Origin: Eurosta solidaginis
Lineage: Eukaryota > Arthropoda > Insecta > Diptera > Tephritidae
Direction: 5' to 3'
Assembly: GCF_040869045.1 (NCBI RefSeq)
Contig: NC_090319.1
Location: 305,958,998-306,022,997, forward strand
DNA: 64,000 nt
Shown here: one piece after another, positions 22,019 through 33,404 of the stretch
Layout: every line of letters begins with the position of its first letter
Position numbering within the stretch: position 1 is the first letter of the stretch
The notes under the pieces: generated by a model
Told to the model about the DNA's origin: nothing
The model's input: the letters and a program-made list of their open reading frames with translations, nothing else
Databases searched by the model: none
Translations under genes and position numbers: made by a program

Positions 22019-22740
22019 ATACTCAGCTGAGCAGAGCTCACAGAGTATATTAATTTTGTTCGCATAACGGTAATCCGTAACGGCATAAACTAATCGAGAT
22101 AGATATAAACTTCTATATATCAAAATGATCTTGGCGAAAAAAGAAATTTATTTAGCCATGCCCGCTCGTTCGTCCGTAAACACGATAACTTGAGTAAATT
22201 TTGAGCTATCTTGATGAAATTTGGTATGTAGGTTCCTGGACGCTCATCTCAGATCGCTATTTAAAATGAACGAAATCGGACTACAACCACGCCCACTTTT
22301 TCGATATCGAAAATTTCGAAAAACCGAAAAAGTGCGATAATTCATTACCAAAGACGGATAAAGCGATGAAACTTGGTAAGTGCGTTGACCTTATGATGCA
22401 AAATAGAAAATTAGTAAAATTTTGGACAATGGGCGTGGCACCACCCACTTTTAAAAGAACGTAATTTAAAAGTTTTGCAAGCTGTAATTTCGCAGTGGTT
22501 GAAGATATCATGATGAAGTTTGGCAGGCGCGTTACTCCTATTACTATATGTGTGCTAAATAAAAATTAGCAAAATCGGATGACGAACACGCCCACTTAAA
22601 AAAAAAAAAATTTTTAAGTCAAATTTTAACAAAGAATTTAATATCTTTACAGTAAATAAGTAAATTATGTCAACCTTCAACTCCAGTAATGATATGGTGC
22701 AACAAAATACAAAAATAAAAGAAAAATTTCAAAATGGGCG
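22019..22740 (+). repeat. Large inverted repeat complex, left arm
   Basis: Begins TATACTCAGCTGAGCAGAGC and runs through AACTTGAGTAAATTTTGAGC, CCTGGACGCTCATCTCAGAT, TTTCGATATCGAAAATTTCG and GGGCGTGGCACCACCCACTT. The same order appears reverse-complemented at 24050-24722. The open frames ending FSISKKWAWL on opposite strands in the two arms are mirror images and not genes. Recombined bits recur at 41345-41490 and 43800-44080. Confidence 0.82.
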
Positions 22741-23369
22741 TGGCTTTGCCCTTTTTCATTTAATTTGTCTAGAATACTTTTAATGCCATAAGTCGAACAA
22801 AAATTTACCAATCCTTGTGAAATTCGGTAGGGGCAAAGATCCTATGACGAAAACTGTTTTCTGTGAAAATGGGCGAAATCGTTTTTAGCCACGGCCAGTT
22901 TTTATACAGAGTCGACCGTCTGGACTTCCGCTACCACGATAACTTGAGCAAAAATCGATATATCTTTACTAAACTTAGTTCACGTACTCACGAACTCACT
23001 TTATCTTGGTATTAAAAATGGGCGAAATCAGACTATGCCCACTAACCTGGGTCGATTTGTATGGACGAAAGTTAACCGATATCGCGCCATCGATTTTTCG
23101 ATAGGATTTGGGCTCAGGAAAAAAAAGTTCCACTACGCATACCCAAAAAAATAATGTTTAAGCCTGCAAAAAAACCCGATTTTTCGACCAAAATTCATCT
23201 AAATCTCCATAAAAGATTTTTTTTTTTTTTCAAAAAACTGCATTTACCAATTTTGCATTTGCCAATTGACACGAAAAAAAATACATAACAAGTAAGGAAG
23301 GTTAAGTTCGGGTGTAACCGAACATTACATTCTCAGTTGAGAGCTATGGTGACAACATACAACAAATGA
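22741..23369 (+). repeat. Inner part of the inverted repeat complex
   Basis: Contains a second module (GATTTTTCGATAGGATTTGG, TTCCACTACGCATACCC; 23085-23150) mirrored at about 24780-24870. It also contains a 23282-23350 segment with the short hairpin GTTCGGGTGTAACCGAAC and ACTCTCAGTTGAG-like sequence that opens the minisatellite. No coding capacity. Confidence 0.7.
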
Positions 23370-24035
23370 ACCGAGGGTAACCCTGGAATGTGTTTGTATG
23401 ACATGGGTATCAAATGAAAGGTATTAATGAGTATTTTATGAGGGAGTGGGCCATAGTTCTACAGGTGGACGCCATTTAGGGATATCGCCATAAAGGTGGA
23501 TCAGGGTTGACTCTAGAATTTGTTTGTACGATATGGGTATCAAATGAAAGGGGTTAATGAACATTTTAAAAGGGAGTGGGCCTTAGCTCTATAGGTGGAC
23601 GCCTTTTCGAGATATCACCATAAAGGTGGATCAGGGGTGACTCTAGAATGTGTTTTTACGATATGGGTATCACATTAAAGGTATTAATAAGGGTTTTAAA
23701 AGGGAGTGGTGGTAGTTGTATAGGTGGTCGCCTTTTCGAGATATCGGCATAAAGGTGGACCAGGGATGACTCTAGAATGCGTTTGTACAATATGGGTATC
23801 AAACGAAAGGTGTTAATGAGTATTTTAAAAGGGCGTGGGGCTTAGTTCTATAGGTGGACGGCTTTTCGAGATATCGCCATAAAGGTGGACCAGGGGTGAC
23901 TCTAGAATGTGTTTGTACGATATGGGCATCAAATTAAAGGAATTAATGAGGGTTTTAAAGGGGAGTGGTAGTAGTTCTATAGGTGGTCGCCTTTTCGAGA
24001 TATCGGCATAAAGGTGGACCAGGGGTGACTCTAGA
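23370..24035 (+). repeat. Minisatellite of the inverted repeat complex (about 125 bp unit)
   Basis: About five to six units carry GGGTATCAAATGAAAGG-TTAATGAG, AAAAGGGAGTGGG, TCTATAGGTGGACGCC, TTCGAGATATCGCCATAAAG and CTCTAGAATGTGTTTGTACG. Related units in reverse orientation lie at 27830-28150. The unit is recognisably homologous to the Helitron minisatellite at 13739. Confidence 0.9.
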
Positions 24036-24049
24036 ATGGCATTTTGTTG

Positions 24050-24722
24050 CACCATATCATTACTGGAGTTGAATGTTGACATAATTTACTTATATACTGT
24101 AAAGATATTAAATTTTTTGTTAAAATTTAACTTAAAAAAATTTTTTTTTTTAAGTGGGCGTGGTCGTTCTCCGATTTTGCTAATTTTTATTAAGCATACA
24201 TATAGTAATAGGAGTAACGTTCCTGCCAAATTTCATCATGATATCATTAACGACTGCCAAATTACAGATTTCAAAATTTTAAATTACCTTCTTTTAAAAG
24301 TGGGCGGTGCCACGCCCATTGTCCAAAATTTTACTAATTTTCTATTCTGCGTCATAAGTTCAACTCACCTACCAAGTATCATCGCTTTAGCCGTCTTTGG
24401 TAATGAATTATCGCACTTTTTCGGTTTTTCGAAATTTTCGATATCGAAAAAGTGGGCGTGGTTATAGTCCGATATTGTTCATGTTAAATAGCGATCTGAG
24501 ATGAGTGCTCAAGAACCTACACACCAAATATCATCAAGATACCTCAAAATTTACTCAAGTTATCGTGTTAACGAACGGACATGGCTCAATCAAATTTTTT
24601 TTCGATCCTGATGATTTTGATATATGGAAGTCTATATCTCAATTCCTTTATACCTGTAAAACCAACCGTTATCCAATCAAAGTTAATATACTCTGTGAGC
24701 TCTGCTCAACTGAGTATAAAAA
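24050..24722 (-). repeat. Large inverted repeat complex, right arm
   Basis: Reverse complement of 22019-22740. It ends at TGCTCAACTGAGTATA (24707-24722), the mirror of the left start. Point differences and small indels are scattered throughout, so the arms are old or were never identical. The 143-residue frame at 24036-24467 lies wholly inside this repeat and is not supported as a gene. Confidence 0.82.
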
Positions 24723-25045
24723 ATGATTTGGAGCCTCGAAAATGAAAAAATGCATAAAAAATCGTTGAAATTTTGCAGGCTCAAAAATTATTTTTTTGGG
24801 TATGCGTAGTGGAACTTTTTTTTCCTGAGCCCAAATCCTATCGAAAAATCGATGGCGCGATATAGGGTAATAAATCGACCCAGTCTAATGCCCGCGCCAA
24901 CTTTATCGATATCGAAAATTTCGAAAAATGGAAAAAATTCCATAAATCTATACCAAATATCAAAAAAGGAATGAAACATGGTAATTGGATTGGTTTTTGG
25001 ACGCAAAATATAACTTTAGAAAAAACTTTGTAAAATGGGTCTAAC
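24723..25045. repeat. Outer part of the inverted repeat complex, left of the LINE insertion
   Basis: Carries the mirror of the 23085-23150 module (GTATGCGTAGTGGAACTTTT) and then a sequence interrupted by the LINE at 25059-27734. It resumes at 27748 (AGTAGAAGAAAATGAAAAAG). Confidence 0.65.
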
Positions 25046-25158
25046 ACCTACCATATTAGGTTAGGTTGAACTGGCCGGTCCGTGAGGACCTCACATAGAC
25101 TGAATAAGTCCGTAGTGTTACCAGAAGTTTGTTTTAACGACCAAACTGAAAAACCCTA

Positions 25159-25585
25159 TCAAAAACCAGGACCTATGTTATAAATTAACTCCGTCCTCTT
25201 GACAAATACTAGAAGCTTCCTAGGATTTAAGCCACTTGCTGCTTCTAGATCTGGCAGCTGTGTCACTCCTAATAGCTGGAGTCTTAGCCTGGCAAGCACA
25301 GGGCACGAGCACAGAACGTGCTCGATCGTTTCCTCCTCCAGCCCGTTCCTACATCTGCTATCACTGACTGAGCCTAATTTAAAGACATGTGACGCCAGAA
25401 GACAGTGTCCAGTCAGAATACCCGTCATAAATCTACATTCCTCTCTTTTTAATGATAGAAGCAACTTTCTTAGTCTAAGGTTGTAAGACCTGCACATAAT
25501 CTTCGACACTTTACAGCCCCGCGCTTGAACCCAAGCCTTTCCCGCTCGGTCGATCATGTGCACCTCTCGCCTTCGCTTAATTTCG
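25159..25585 (-). pseudogene. LINE C-terminal Cys-rich region
   Basis: Reads HMIDRAGKAWVQARGCKVSK, ILTGHCLLASHVFKLG, then C-R-NGLEEETIEHVLCSC. In the copy at 47309 the equivalent segment reads RRCRKCGLEEETIEHVLCS; here one Cys codon has been lost to a small deletion (CRNGLEE instead of CRKCGLEE). It belongs to the enclosing LINE. Confidence 0.8.
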
Positions 25586-25590
25586 CCCAG

Positions 25591-26010
25591 TCAATTTTTA
25601 GCTAGTTCATCCGCTTTTTCATTCCCATCTATTCCCATATGCTCTGGGACCCAATATAGATGTATGCTTCTCCCTGTCCCGATTCTCTCCAGGGACTGCT
25701 TACACTCTAACACGCATTTAGATACTGTGCTATGCGAGATTATTGCCTTAATTGCTGCTTGACTGTCAATATAAAAGTTAACACGATTGCAGCTTGGGCT
25801 ATTTTCTTCCAGGGTTTCTACTGCTTTGGTTACGGCTACTATTTCCGCTTGGAAAATGCTACAGTAATCCGGCAGCCTGTAGGATCTGTTTATTTCCGGA
25901 TCAGCACAGTATACCGCAGACCCTACTCCTTCCACTACTTGGGAACCATCTGTGTATACATGTATCGCCTCGTCCGCAATTTGAGTACCCTTGCGCCAAC
26001 CATCCACCGC
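25591..26010 (-). pseudogene. LINE RNase H domain
   Basis: The frame carries VYTDGSQVVEGVGS (first catalytic Asp), FQAEIVAVTKAVETL (catalytic Glu), FYIDSQAAIKAI (catalytic Asp) and LYWVPEHMGIDGNEKADELA (final His and Asp region), so all the usual RNase H positions are visible. The WVPGH motif is WVPEH here, whereas the copy at 47309 keeps WVPGH. Downstream frames are shifted; the element cannot make a full polyprotein. Confidence 0.85.
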
Positions 26011-26159
26011 TATTGTGGCCTTAACATAGCCCTCGAAGCGCAGATAGGGAATCAGGTAGTCTGTTCGTCTTGTGATTGATGACGCTATACTACTATGGCC
26101 GTATGGTTGGCGCTCAAGCTGCCCCGAGGCACCGAGCCTGGTTGCAGCTGTTAACGCTA

Positions 26160-26745
26160 TGTTCTTTGCTACTAGGTCTACAGGTGGAATGTGCAGAATG
26201 GCATACAGGCTCCCGTAATGCTAAGCATTGATAGTCGGCATACCCCCTCTAATTTTTTGAGGTAGGTTGCTTTTTGTGTGGCTTTCCACCAAACAAGAAC
26301 TCCATAGTATAGGATAGGGCTTACAATCGCTGTAAAAACCCTATAAGAAAGAGAGGGCGATAAGCCCCACGTACACCCCAGCATTGTTTTACATGCATAA
26401 AGTGCCGTTGAAGCCTTCCTCACCCTCTCCTCCACGTTGAGCTCCCATGACACCTTACTGTCTAGGATGATTCCTAGATACTTTGTGCAAGGGTTTTCCT
26501 GTAGTGTTACACCTCCTAACTTAGGCCTGATCCAATTTGGAACCTTGTACCTCTTTGTAAACAAGACCATATCCGTCTTATCCGCGTTGACTTTCAACCC
26601 AACATTTGATGCCCAGGTATGAATATCCCGAGACGCCCGATCCATCAAAGAGCTAATCGTTGGAAGGCACTTTCCACTTATGAAAATTGCAACATCATCC
26701 GCGTAAGCACCTCCGAGAAAGCCGGAGTCTTAGCGTTATCTCCCT
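26160..26745 (-). pseudogene. LINE reverse transcriptase, catalytic box and thumb
   Basis: AYADDVAIFISGKCLPTISS (around 26720-26650) is the RT catalytic YADD box. It is followed by GLKVNADKTDMVLFTKR, KYLGIILDSKVSW and FTAIVSPILYYGVLVWWKA, the standard RT order. The portion before the box is missing because of the internal deletion. The start at MMDRASRDIHTW (26648) is an internal Met, not a true start. Confidence 0.88.
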
Positions 26746-27274
26746 TTGGCTTATCTCCTACTTCCGTAGTTGGAACTTCCCTCTGACTCGCAGCTTTCGA
26801 GGTAATTGCTACCTCGCTATTGGGGCCCATCTGTCTTACATCTTTGGGCCTACTTGTCTTGTATATGCGACTGCCTTGCCTCGCGGCTCTGGGACTGGGT
26901 CCTTTCTTCCTCTTGAAAGCAGGCTTGTCGCCTTCCGCCGAACATTGCCTCTTCATTCTGCCATTCGACGCTTCTTCCTCCTCGTATCTGTTGCAGAACC
27001 GAGGGTTTCTAGCAGAAAACCTTTTGAACTGCCTTCGACCTACTTCTACCGCCTCATGGGCCCATTCCAAGCGCTCTATCTCCACTTCTGTTGGGTCGAC
27101 CGCTGCTCCCAGGCGTTGGACAATTCCTAGTGCTGCACGGTACTGCGAGCGAGCTCTTTTACTTCCTCTGCTCCGTACCTTTCTCCACTCTTCTACTCCG
27201 TTTTCATTTGTGTGCTTTTCAAACACGGAGTTCATTGAATGAGCACTACTCGCTCTCCGAGTCCGACGCATCAC
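26735..27274 (-). pseudogene. LINE ORF1-like N-terminal region
   Basis: This minus-strand frame begins near the 5' end of the element. It is rich in Arg, Lys and Ser (KVRSRGSKRARSQYRAALG, KPAFKRKKGPSPRAARQG), as expected for a nucleic-acid-binding ORF1. No CCHC knuckles are visible; these would lie in the deleted part. The last residues before its stop come from reading the RT segment in the wrong frame. Confidence 0.65.
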
Positions 27275-27747
27275 TTAATGCGTATTTGTCGTCCTTGGCT
27301 TGCGACCCAGTCCCCCTCTTATCATCCTCCTTATTACAATTTGGTAATGAGTCATTCATCTTGGTCGTACGACCACCTGCCCGACAAGGCGGGCTCAGCG
27401 GTTCAGTATTACATACGGGGAAAGAACCGTTAGCCACAGTAGCGCCCCTTACTGTGGTAAGGCCATCAATACTTCCCGAGGTGGCCCGGTTTCGGGAAGG
27501 CTCCGTTCGAATACAGCCGAATTTATCCCCTGGCTGTAAATCGTCCAATAGGCACGGTCCGCATAACACCCTGGATTAGGGGGTTGGCAGTTCTTGGTCA
27601 CCGACATCTCGGCGCCCTCCTATGAGGCGAAACGGCGTAGAAGCCAGTCCTTAACAGCTCGGCCTCATAGTCGGGCGCTATGGAGATCGGCTAATCCCTC
27701 ACACCAACGACAAGGTGCCTACTCTAGTGAGGGTACCTACCATATTA

Positions 27748-28160
27748 AGTAGAAGAAAATGAAAAAGTTCTGCAGGGCGAAATCAAAAGCCCTTGGAATC
27801 GTGGAAGGAATACTGTTCGTGGTATTACAAATATGAATAAATTAGCGGTACCGGACAGATGATGTTCTGGGTGACCCTGGTCCACATTTTGGTCGATATC
27901 TCGAAAACGCCTTCACATATACAACTAGGAGCCACTGCCTTTTAAAACCCTCATTAATACCTTTAATTTTATACCCATACCGTACAAACACATTCTAGAG
28001 TCACCCCTGGTCCACCTTTATGGCGGTTTCTCGAAAAAGCGTCCACCTATAGAACTATGGCCCACTCCCTTTTAAAATACTCTTTAATACCTTCCATTTG
28101 ATACCCATGTCATACAAACACATTCCAAGGTTACCCTAGGTTCATAGCCTTCCTTGTTTT
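27748..28160 (-). repeat. Inverted repeat complex, right of the LINE, with reversed minisatellite
   Basis: Continues the host repeat interrupted by the LINE, then carries two to three minisatellite units in reverse orientation (CACATTCTAGAGTCACCCCT, CCTATAGAACTATGGCCCAC). It ends near GAACC-like sequence mirroring the start at about 23370. Confidence 0.75.
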
Positions 28161-29384
28161 TCTTAATATTATGAAGTGTGAAAAATAATTTAGCAAATCC
28201 TTTTCCTTAAAATTCAAGGATAATTATTTCATTTCATCACAGTTGGCTCAATTTCCCGTTCAGAAAACAAATTTTCTATCACTCAACTGAGGGAATCATG
28301 TTTGCAACGTAGGTATCAACAAAAATTGTGTCCGGTGTTCCGTTTGTAAAATTTCTTCGAAGATTTAGAAACCTACTCGAACAATAATCGAAAAACGTGG
28401 AAGATATTTAAATTTGATTATTTTGTATGTACTTAAGTAGTTCCTTTCCAATAAATAGACTTTGTACTCACTTTAGACTACAGCATATAATATAGAGGTC
28501 TGCATGTAATTTGCTTGTTTTTCAAGATGTGTATCAGGGTGGTGCTTGAATGTAGGGAGAACATGTTTGCATCAGTTTTCCCTATTTATAGTGTTCAGTT
28601 GTTTTTGTAAGTTGTTATTCTAAGATCTCGTGTAAGCTCATGAAAGCTAGGTAAAAAAGCCTCCACGGCACTATATGCATTCGATTGGTTTGCCTAAATT
28701 CAAAAAGTGAGCCTGACTTCCATCCCACCCATCCTATCTCTATGCCATTCGCGTGTCGTTTATCCTTGTTTCTTCCATTCTTGTCCATCCCTTATTTTAT
28801 TTATCTCACTCCCAATACCTACTCGCACTCCAACTTTCTTGGGAGAACTGATAGAAATATTTGGAAGTATCATACCTACTTCAAATTTTTCTGTACAAGT
28901 TTGAGTATACCTCATAGAAAGGTTCATGATGCAATAAAACGGACAGATGAAGTGAATAGTACAACAACAAAAAATTTTGCGATATACATATAAGCAAACC
29001 GAAGGTAATTTCCATGTATGAATAATACTTTAGATAACCACTGCTTCAATTTTTCTATACAGGATATAAGAAAATTGAAGTTTAAAAACTGCATTTCGTA
29101 GAAATACAAAATCCGGCAACCTTTTGCTGTTTCGTAAAACGCATCATTGTGGATAAGACAAGTGTGATAACTTCTCAACGTCAAAATTACAAATAGAATG
29201 GATCACCTGATTTGTAATTGACTATCGCTGTCTCATTCTGTATCTCTTTCTATCACCCGCTGAAGATAGCCGGGCCTATGCGCTGCCATATTGAACACCC
29301 TGTCAAAACGCTAAAAAGTAGCCATATTGAACATCCTGTCAGGCAGTTGGCGGAAATAGAGCTAATTAAACTTCCTTAACTCCA
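28161..29384. other. Gene-free region, nothing recognised
   Basis: Only short open frames without recognisable similarity (the longest, 102 codons at 28685, looks random). No RNA genes and no terminal repeats were resolved. Confidence 0.45.
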
Positions 29385-29690
29385 ACGCCATAGTCGTAAC
29401 CATACCCATAACCATCTTCAATGTGATCGATTAATGGTGTCTTAACCTAAAAATCGTGAAAATTTCATAGAAATGAAGATAATCTACTAAAAGTTATTAA
29501 ATTCACCAACTCAAATATTTTTAGGTTATGGATATGGCGAGAAACAAAAAACCAATTGGTTGGCTATGGTACGGTTATGGCGTTAGCGTTATGGTATGGC
29601 ACCATTAATCGATTACATTGATTTCTATAAGGTAGGTTCGATCAGCTGTTTGATCTTGTTATGGTTATAAGTCACCATTAATTGGCCTTT
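29385..29690. repeat. Diverged copy of the CTGGAG-CATTGGTGC MITE family
   Basis: ACCAATTGGTTGGCTATGGT, ACGGTTATGGCG and CACCATTAATCGATTACATT parallel the MITE core at 37441-37671 (CCAACCAATTGGGTTTTGG; GGTGCC-type site; ATCGATTATTGG). Its ends are not conserved. Confidence 0.5.
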
Positions 29691-30389
29691 AAGATATCAC
29701 ACTTGTTTTATCCACAATGCAACGTATGCTTATTTTGAAGTATTCACTCACATACACAAAAGTTTCAAAAGCAGGTTTGTATTTAAATTTAGTTTGTCTG
29801 TTATAAGTTATAGTTTGTCTTTGATTAAGGCCGAAAACTTAAACAAAAATACGTACGATTTGTCCCGTACTTCCACCGTTGGTAATTCCAAGGAACACCC
29901 TAAAGTGTCTATACAAATCAGAGTACGAGAAGCAACGAAACTATTTGCTATCGTATCGAGCAAATACACACATTTTAAAATGTGTGATAACACTGTGTAA
30001 CACCAAAAAATACGTGTGAAGGCATACCCTTTTTTCTAGTAGATATTGAAGATGGAAGAATAACTGCATATAAGATTTGCCTCGGACACGCCCATAATAG
30101 TGAGTTACGGGTTAAAAAATGGGGCTTCGTACTTTTGAACTCTTATGAGTCTATAACTTTGTTGATTATTAATCGATTTAAAATATCTCTCCGGATAGTT
30201 TAAGAAGACATTTAGACCCTTCTAACGATATATGTATCAACTAAGAAAACATAACACAACTGTGAAATTTTTTTTAACTTTTTTCGGGTTTTGTCAACTT
30301 TGGTGCAATGCACTAATTTATACAAAGACTATACCAACCCTGAATTGCATCAAAACTGGAAATTATTTACGAGTTCAATTAATATAGTA
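29691..30389. other. Gene-free region, nothing recognised
   Basis: No coding or repeat feature that can be named. Confidence 0.45.
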
Positions 30390-31365
30390 AAGCCCAACAA
30401 CCTATACTATAGAGTTCTTGTTTGGTGGATGGCGCACCAAAAAGAACGTACCTCAAAAAATTATAGGAGGTATTTTGACTACCAATGCTTAGGATTACGG
30501 TGCCCTGTATGTAATACTCCTATATTGCTAGTACAATATGCCTCCAATGAGTTTTGAATTCGAAATCAAAAAAAGACAGCCTGCAAAGACTTTGTGAGCA
30601 GCATATAGGGTTAACCACTGCAACGAGTCTCAAACCACATAAATTTTTACATTGACAGCCAAGCAGCAATTAGGGCTATAATCTCTCATAGTACAACATC
30701 TAAAAGTGTATTGCAGTGTAAGCAATCCCTGGAAAGAATCTGGATAGTTAGAAATATACATCTATATTGGGTTTTTTATCATTTGGGAATGGATGGAAAC
30801 GATAAAGCGTATGCGCTAGCTAAACAGGGCGCATCACTCGAAGCTTATGCCGGAAAAGTTCCCATCAGATTAGGCAAGATAAAAAGAAGGCGAGGGGGGT
30901 GCAGGACCGATCAACCAGGAAAGGCGTGTAACCAAGCGCGAGACTGTAAACGACCTTTGATTAGCAAAGTTACTCTCCATATTGAAAAGAGGGAACTGTA
31001 GGCTCATTATGAGTATCTTGACTAAACACTACCCCTTCAGGCGTCACATACTTTTAAATTGGGCCTCGTTAGTGATAGTGCATGTAGAAGGAGGAAACGA
31101 TCGGGCTCGGGCCCTGCGATCGCTAGGTCATGGCTCCAGCTATCAGAGGCAGCAGAGTTGCCAGATTTCGAGACAGCAATTAAGCTATGTGCTAGAAAAC
31201 TTCTAGTATTTGCCAAGACGGCGGAATTATTCTAAACATAAGCCCTGGCACCTGATTGAGGTTCTGTCGTTTGGTCGGCAAACAAATTCTGGTAACGCTA
31301 TGGACACATTCAGTCTATGTGAGGTCTTTATTGAGACGGCCAGTTCAACCGAACCCAACTTCATA
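30390..31365 (+). mobile_element. RNase-H-type LINE remnant, plus strand
   Basis: Highly decayed copy of the 25059 family. RT end: YYRVLVWWMAHQKE (30405-30450). RNase H: FYIDSQAAIRAI (about 30645-30680), then LERIWIVRNIHLYWVFYHLG (30730-30790). Then ASLEAYAGKVPIRLGKIKRR and a 3' UTR ending GACGGCCAGTTCAACCGAAC (about 31340-31360). There are many frameshifts and deletions. Confidence 0.75.
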
Positions 31366-31439
31366 AAATGTAAGCTGTACTTCAGAAGAGTCAATTGTAC
31401 CTCAGAAACAGGTACGGAAAATATTTTTTTTTTTTTCGG

Positions 31440-31800
31440 AGTCGAAAAAGTCCGGGTCAAAAAATTGTCCTAAGTGAAAAAGTTTGAGTTCTCAGGTATC
31501 CCTATAGCAATATCATGTCGAATCATGCATGCTTTTTATTTTTCGAACTTCTTCCATAAAAGTCCACATATAAAAGTAAAATCTGTATTTTTATTTTTTT
31601 AGTCCGATAGAACTAGTTAAACTCGGACTTTTAAAAATTAAATTCCGAAAATAAAAGTTAAATCCGGATTTTTATTTTTGAAGGCCAAAATAAAAGTCCG
31701 GCTTGATAAAGAAACGGCTTATCCGAATCATCAGGTAATAAAAATCGGAAAAAAATTTTTATCTTGATCCAAATACATTAAAAGTCCAAAATTAATAGTT
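31440..31800 (-). repeat. AAGTCCGG dispersed repeat
   Basis: Carries several AAAAGTCCG / CGGACTTTT words and AAAATAAAAGTTAAATCCGG; an inverted counterpart lies at about 13155-13330. The two copies also share an ATCATGCAT / ATGCATGATTCG stretch. The repeat class is unknown. Confidence 0.5.
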
Positions 31801-31889
31801 TTACAAGGAATTATATTATAAAAGGAGTAATAGTCTCCGTCCCTGCTCAGAAACCGTTAAATGTTAAATTGGGTTGCCGCCCACTGAGC

Positions 31890-32230
31890 GAGGTTTTGTG
31901 ATTTTGAAGTATAATATAAGACTTTTGAAGTGCAACTGAAGCACAATAAGTGCTTTCTTAATTACAGTTTACGGGTTTTGAAGTTCAATTGACTATTCTG
32001 AAGTACAATTTACGATTTCTGAATTGAAATTGACTTTTCTGAAATACATATAAAGTGTATGTCTGAAGGACATTTAACTACTCTGAAGTACTTTTTTCGA
32101 CTTCTGAAGCAAACTTGGTTATTCTGAAGTCCAATGTCCGGTTCTGAATTACAAATGATAATTCCGGAGTACATTTTACCGTTTCTGAATAACATTTTAT
32201 AGTTTCTGAAGCACACTTGGAAACGGTATA
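31890..32230 (+). repeat. Degenerate TTCTGAAG tandem repeat
   Basis: Around a dozen words of the form TTTCTGAAGTACAATTTAC, spaced roughly 20-30 bp, with heavy divergence. It is non-coding. It looks like an old minisatellite. Confidence 0.7.
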
Positions 32231-32688
32231 GTCCTCCTCTAAACGCTATAGAAGGAAATGTTTCCCATTGTGTTTTTGTTTTTTTAATACTCTGAAGCAA
32301 ATCACATTTTCATCACATGAGCAGAGCTTCGTTCTAGTGACTCTACTAAACAGTATCATTTATTAGTGATGGAACGATATTTCACTATTGGTGATTGCAT
32401 CGCCGCGAATGAAAAATCGCTAATAGTGATAGCTATTGCTATCCAAATATATCAGTGATTGGCGATTTTCCTTCATTCGATTCTTTTGAATGAAAATCAC
32501 TTCTGGCAGCATTTCGCCTTCATGAAGCAATATTTCTTCACTCGGTTGTGTTTACTTTTAGCTAATTTGCTATTTTCAGGCGACGTTATTTTGAATTGAT
32601 ATTTTTATAAACAACGTTTTGATCTGGTTGGCTGAGAAAATTTGGTTGTATTAATTTATTAAAAATCCGTTTCAATACCTAATTAAAG

Positions 32689-32793
32689 ATGGCAGCAAAT
32701 TATAGTAAAAAAAAAAGTGAAATATGGCAATTTTATGAGCCCATAAATGAAACGCATGCAAAGCCAGGTGATAATTGCAAAAGTCCCCGTTAA
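32689..32793 (+). pseudogene. hAT transposase N-terminal remnant (BED-finger start)
   Basis: Short frame MAANYSKKKSEIWQFYEPIN, then ETHAKPGDNCKSP and stop. Basic residues, then (S/V)-x-W-x-F/Y, then a Cys is the opening of the BED zinc finger found at the start of hAT transposases. The second Cys and the His pair are missing, so it is truncated. Position and strand fit the enclosing element. Confidence 0.6.
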
Positions 32794-33404
32794 TATAAAT
32801 ATTTCATGAAGTGTATAAAAGAGATTAAATGACTGAATTTTTTTGTTTTTAATTACAAACGACGCCACATAGAGCGGGGTCTTTAGACTTGGTCTAAGAT
32901 TGGTTGCCTGTGTAATTTCTAAGTTAATACTTCTAGGCTGTGGCCGTTAGCAGTTTTATAAAAATTTTGTTTTTCATGGAAAAATAAAAGAATTATGGAA
33001 ATATATATCACTCGCCTTATTGCAAACAGATGTAACTCAAAATTTAAGTTTTTTTGGAGAATGGAATTCAAGTTTTGTCATATTATATAGTTGAATTCTC
33101 CGGCAAATTTCTAGGGCACTGAAGTCGGTGGCTAATTTTCTGTTAAAGAATATTTTATATTGAGTGTAATACGAGGCTGAACATAATCAGCCCTATTCTG
33201 CACTTCGAACTGAACTTAAATTTTCTCAGTTTGGTAACTTTGCTATTCTGCGTTCCGTTTTCATTCAGCCCAACTTCGAAAGTCTCGATTTGACGTATCC
33301 TACGCTTCGAGCGGAGTTTCGTTTTTCTCAGTTGCAAATTAGTTGACGGAGATTGTTTTGATTTTCATTTTCGCGAGCTTTAAAGCGCAATTTTTTTTAA
33401 AAAT

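Larger units (their letters stand above)
25059..27734 (-). mobile_element. Internally deleted RNase-H-type LINE with 13-bp target duplication
   Basis: Minus-strand element flanked by perfect ACCTACCATATTA repeats at 25046-25058 and 27735-27747. From its 5' end (27734): a 5' UTR with GC-rich inverted repeats; an ORF1-like start (26678-27274) with basic, KR-rich composition; then an abrupt fusion near 26730 into the RT catalytic box (GFLGGAYADDVAIFISGKCL); the RT thumb (26178-26660); RNase H (25591-26007); a Cys-rich C-terminal segment (25159-25563); and a 3' end of (AACCT)-type sequence. The rest of ORF1, the endonuclease and the front half of the RT are missing. It resembles the I/LOA-like LINEs. 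Confidence 0.9.

Noticed and set aside
24036..24467. 143-codon open frame as a gene
   Set aside because: It lies wholly inside the right arm of the inverted repeat and has a mirrored counterpart on the other strand at 22281-22511. No protein-family features.
26687..27242. Long plus-strand frames opposite the LINE
   Set aside because: They overlap the minus-strand LINE coding sequence and show no domain; they are shadows of it.
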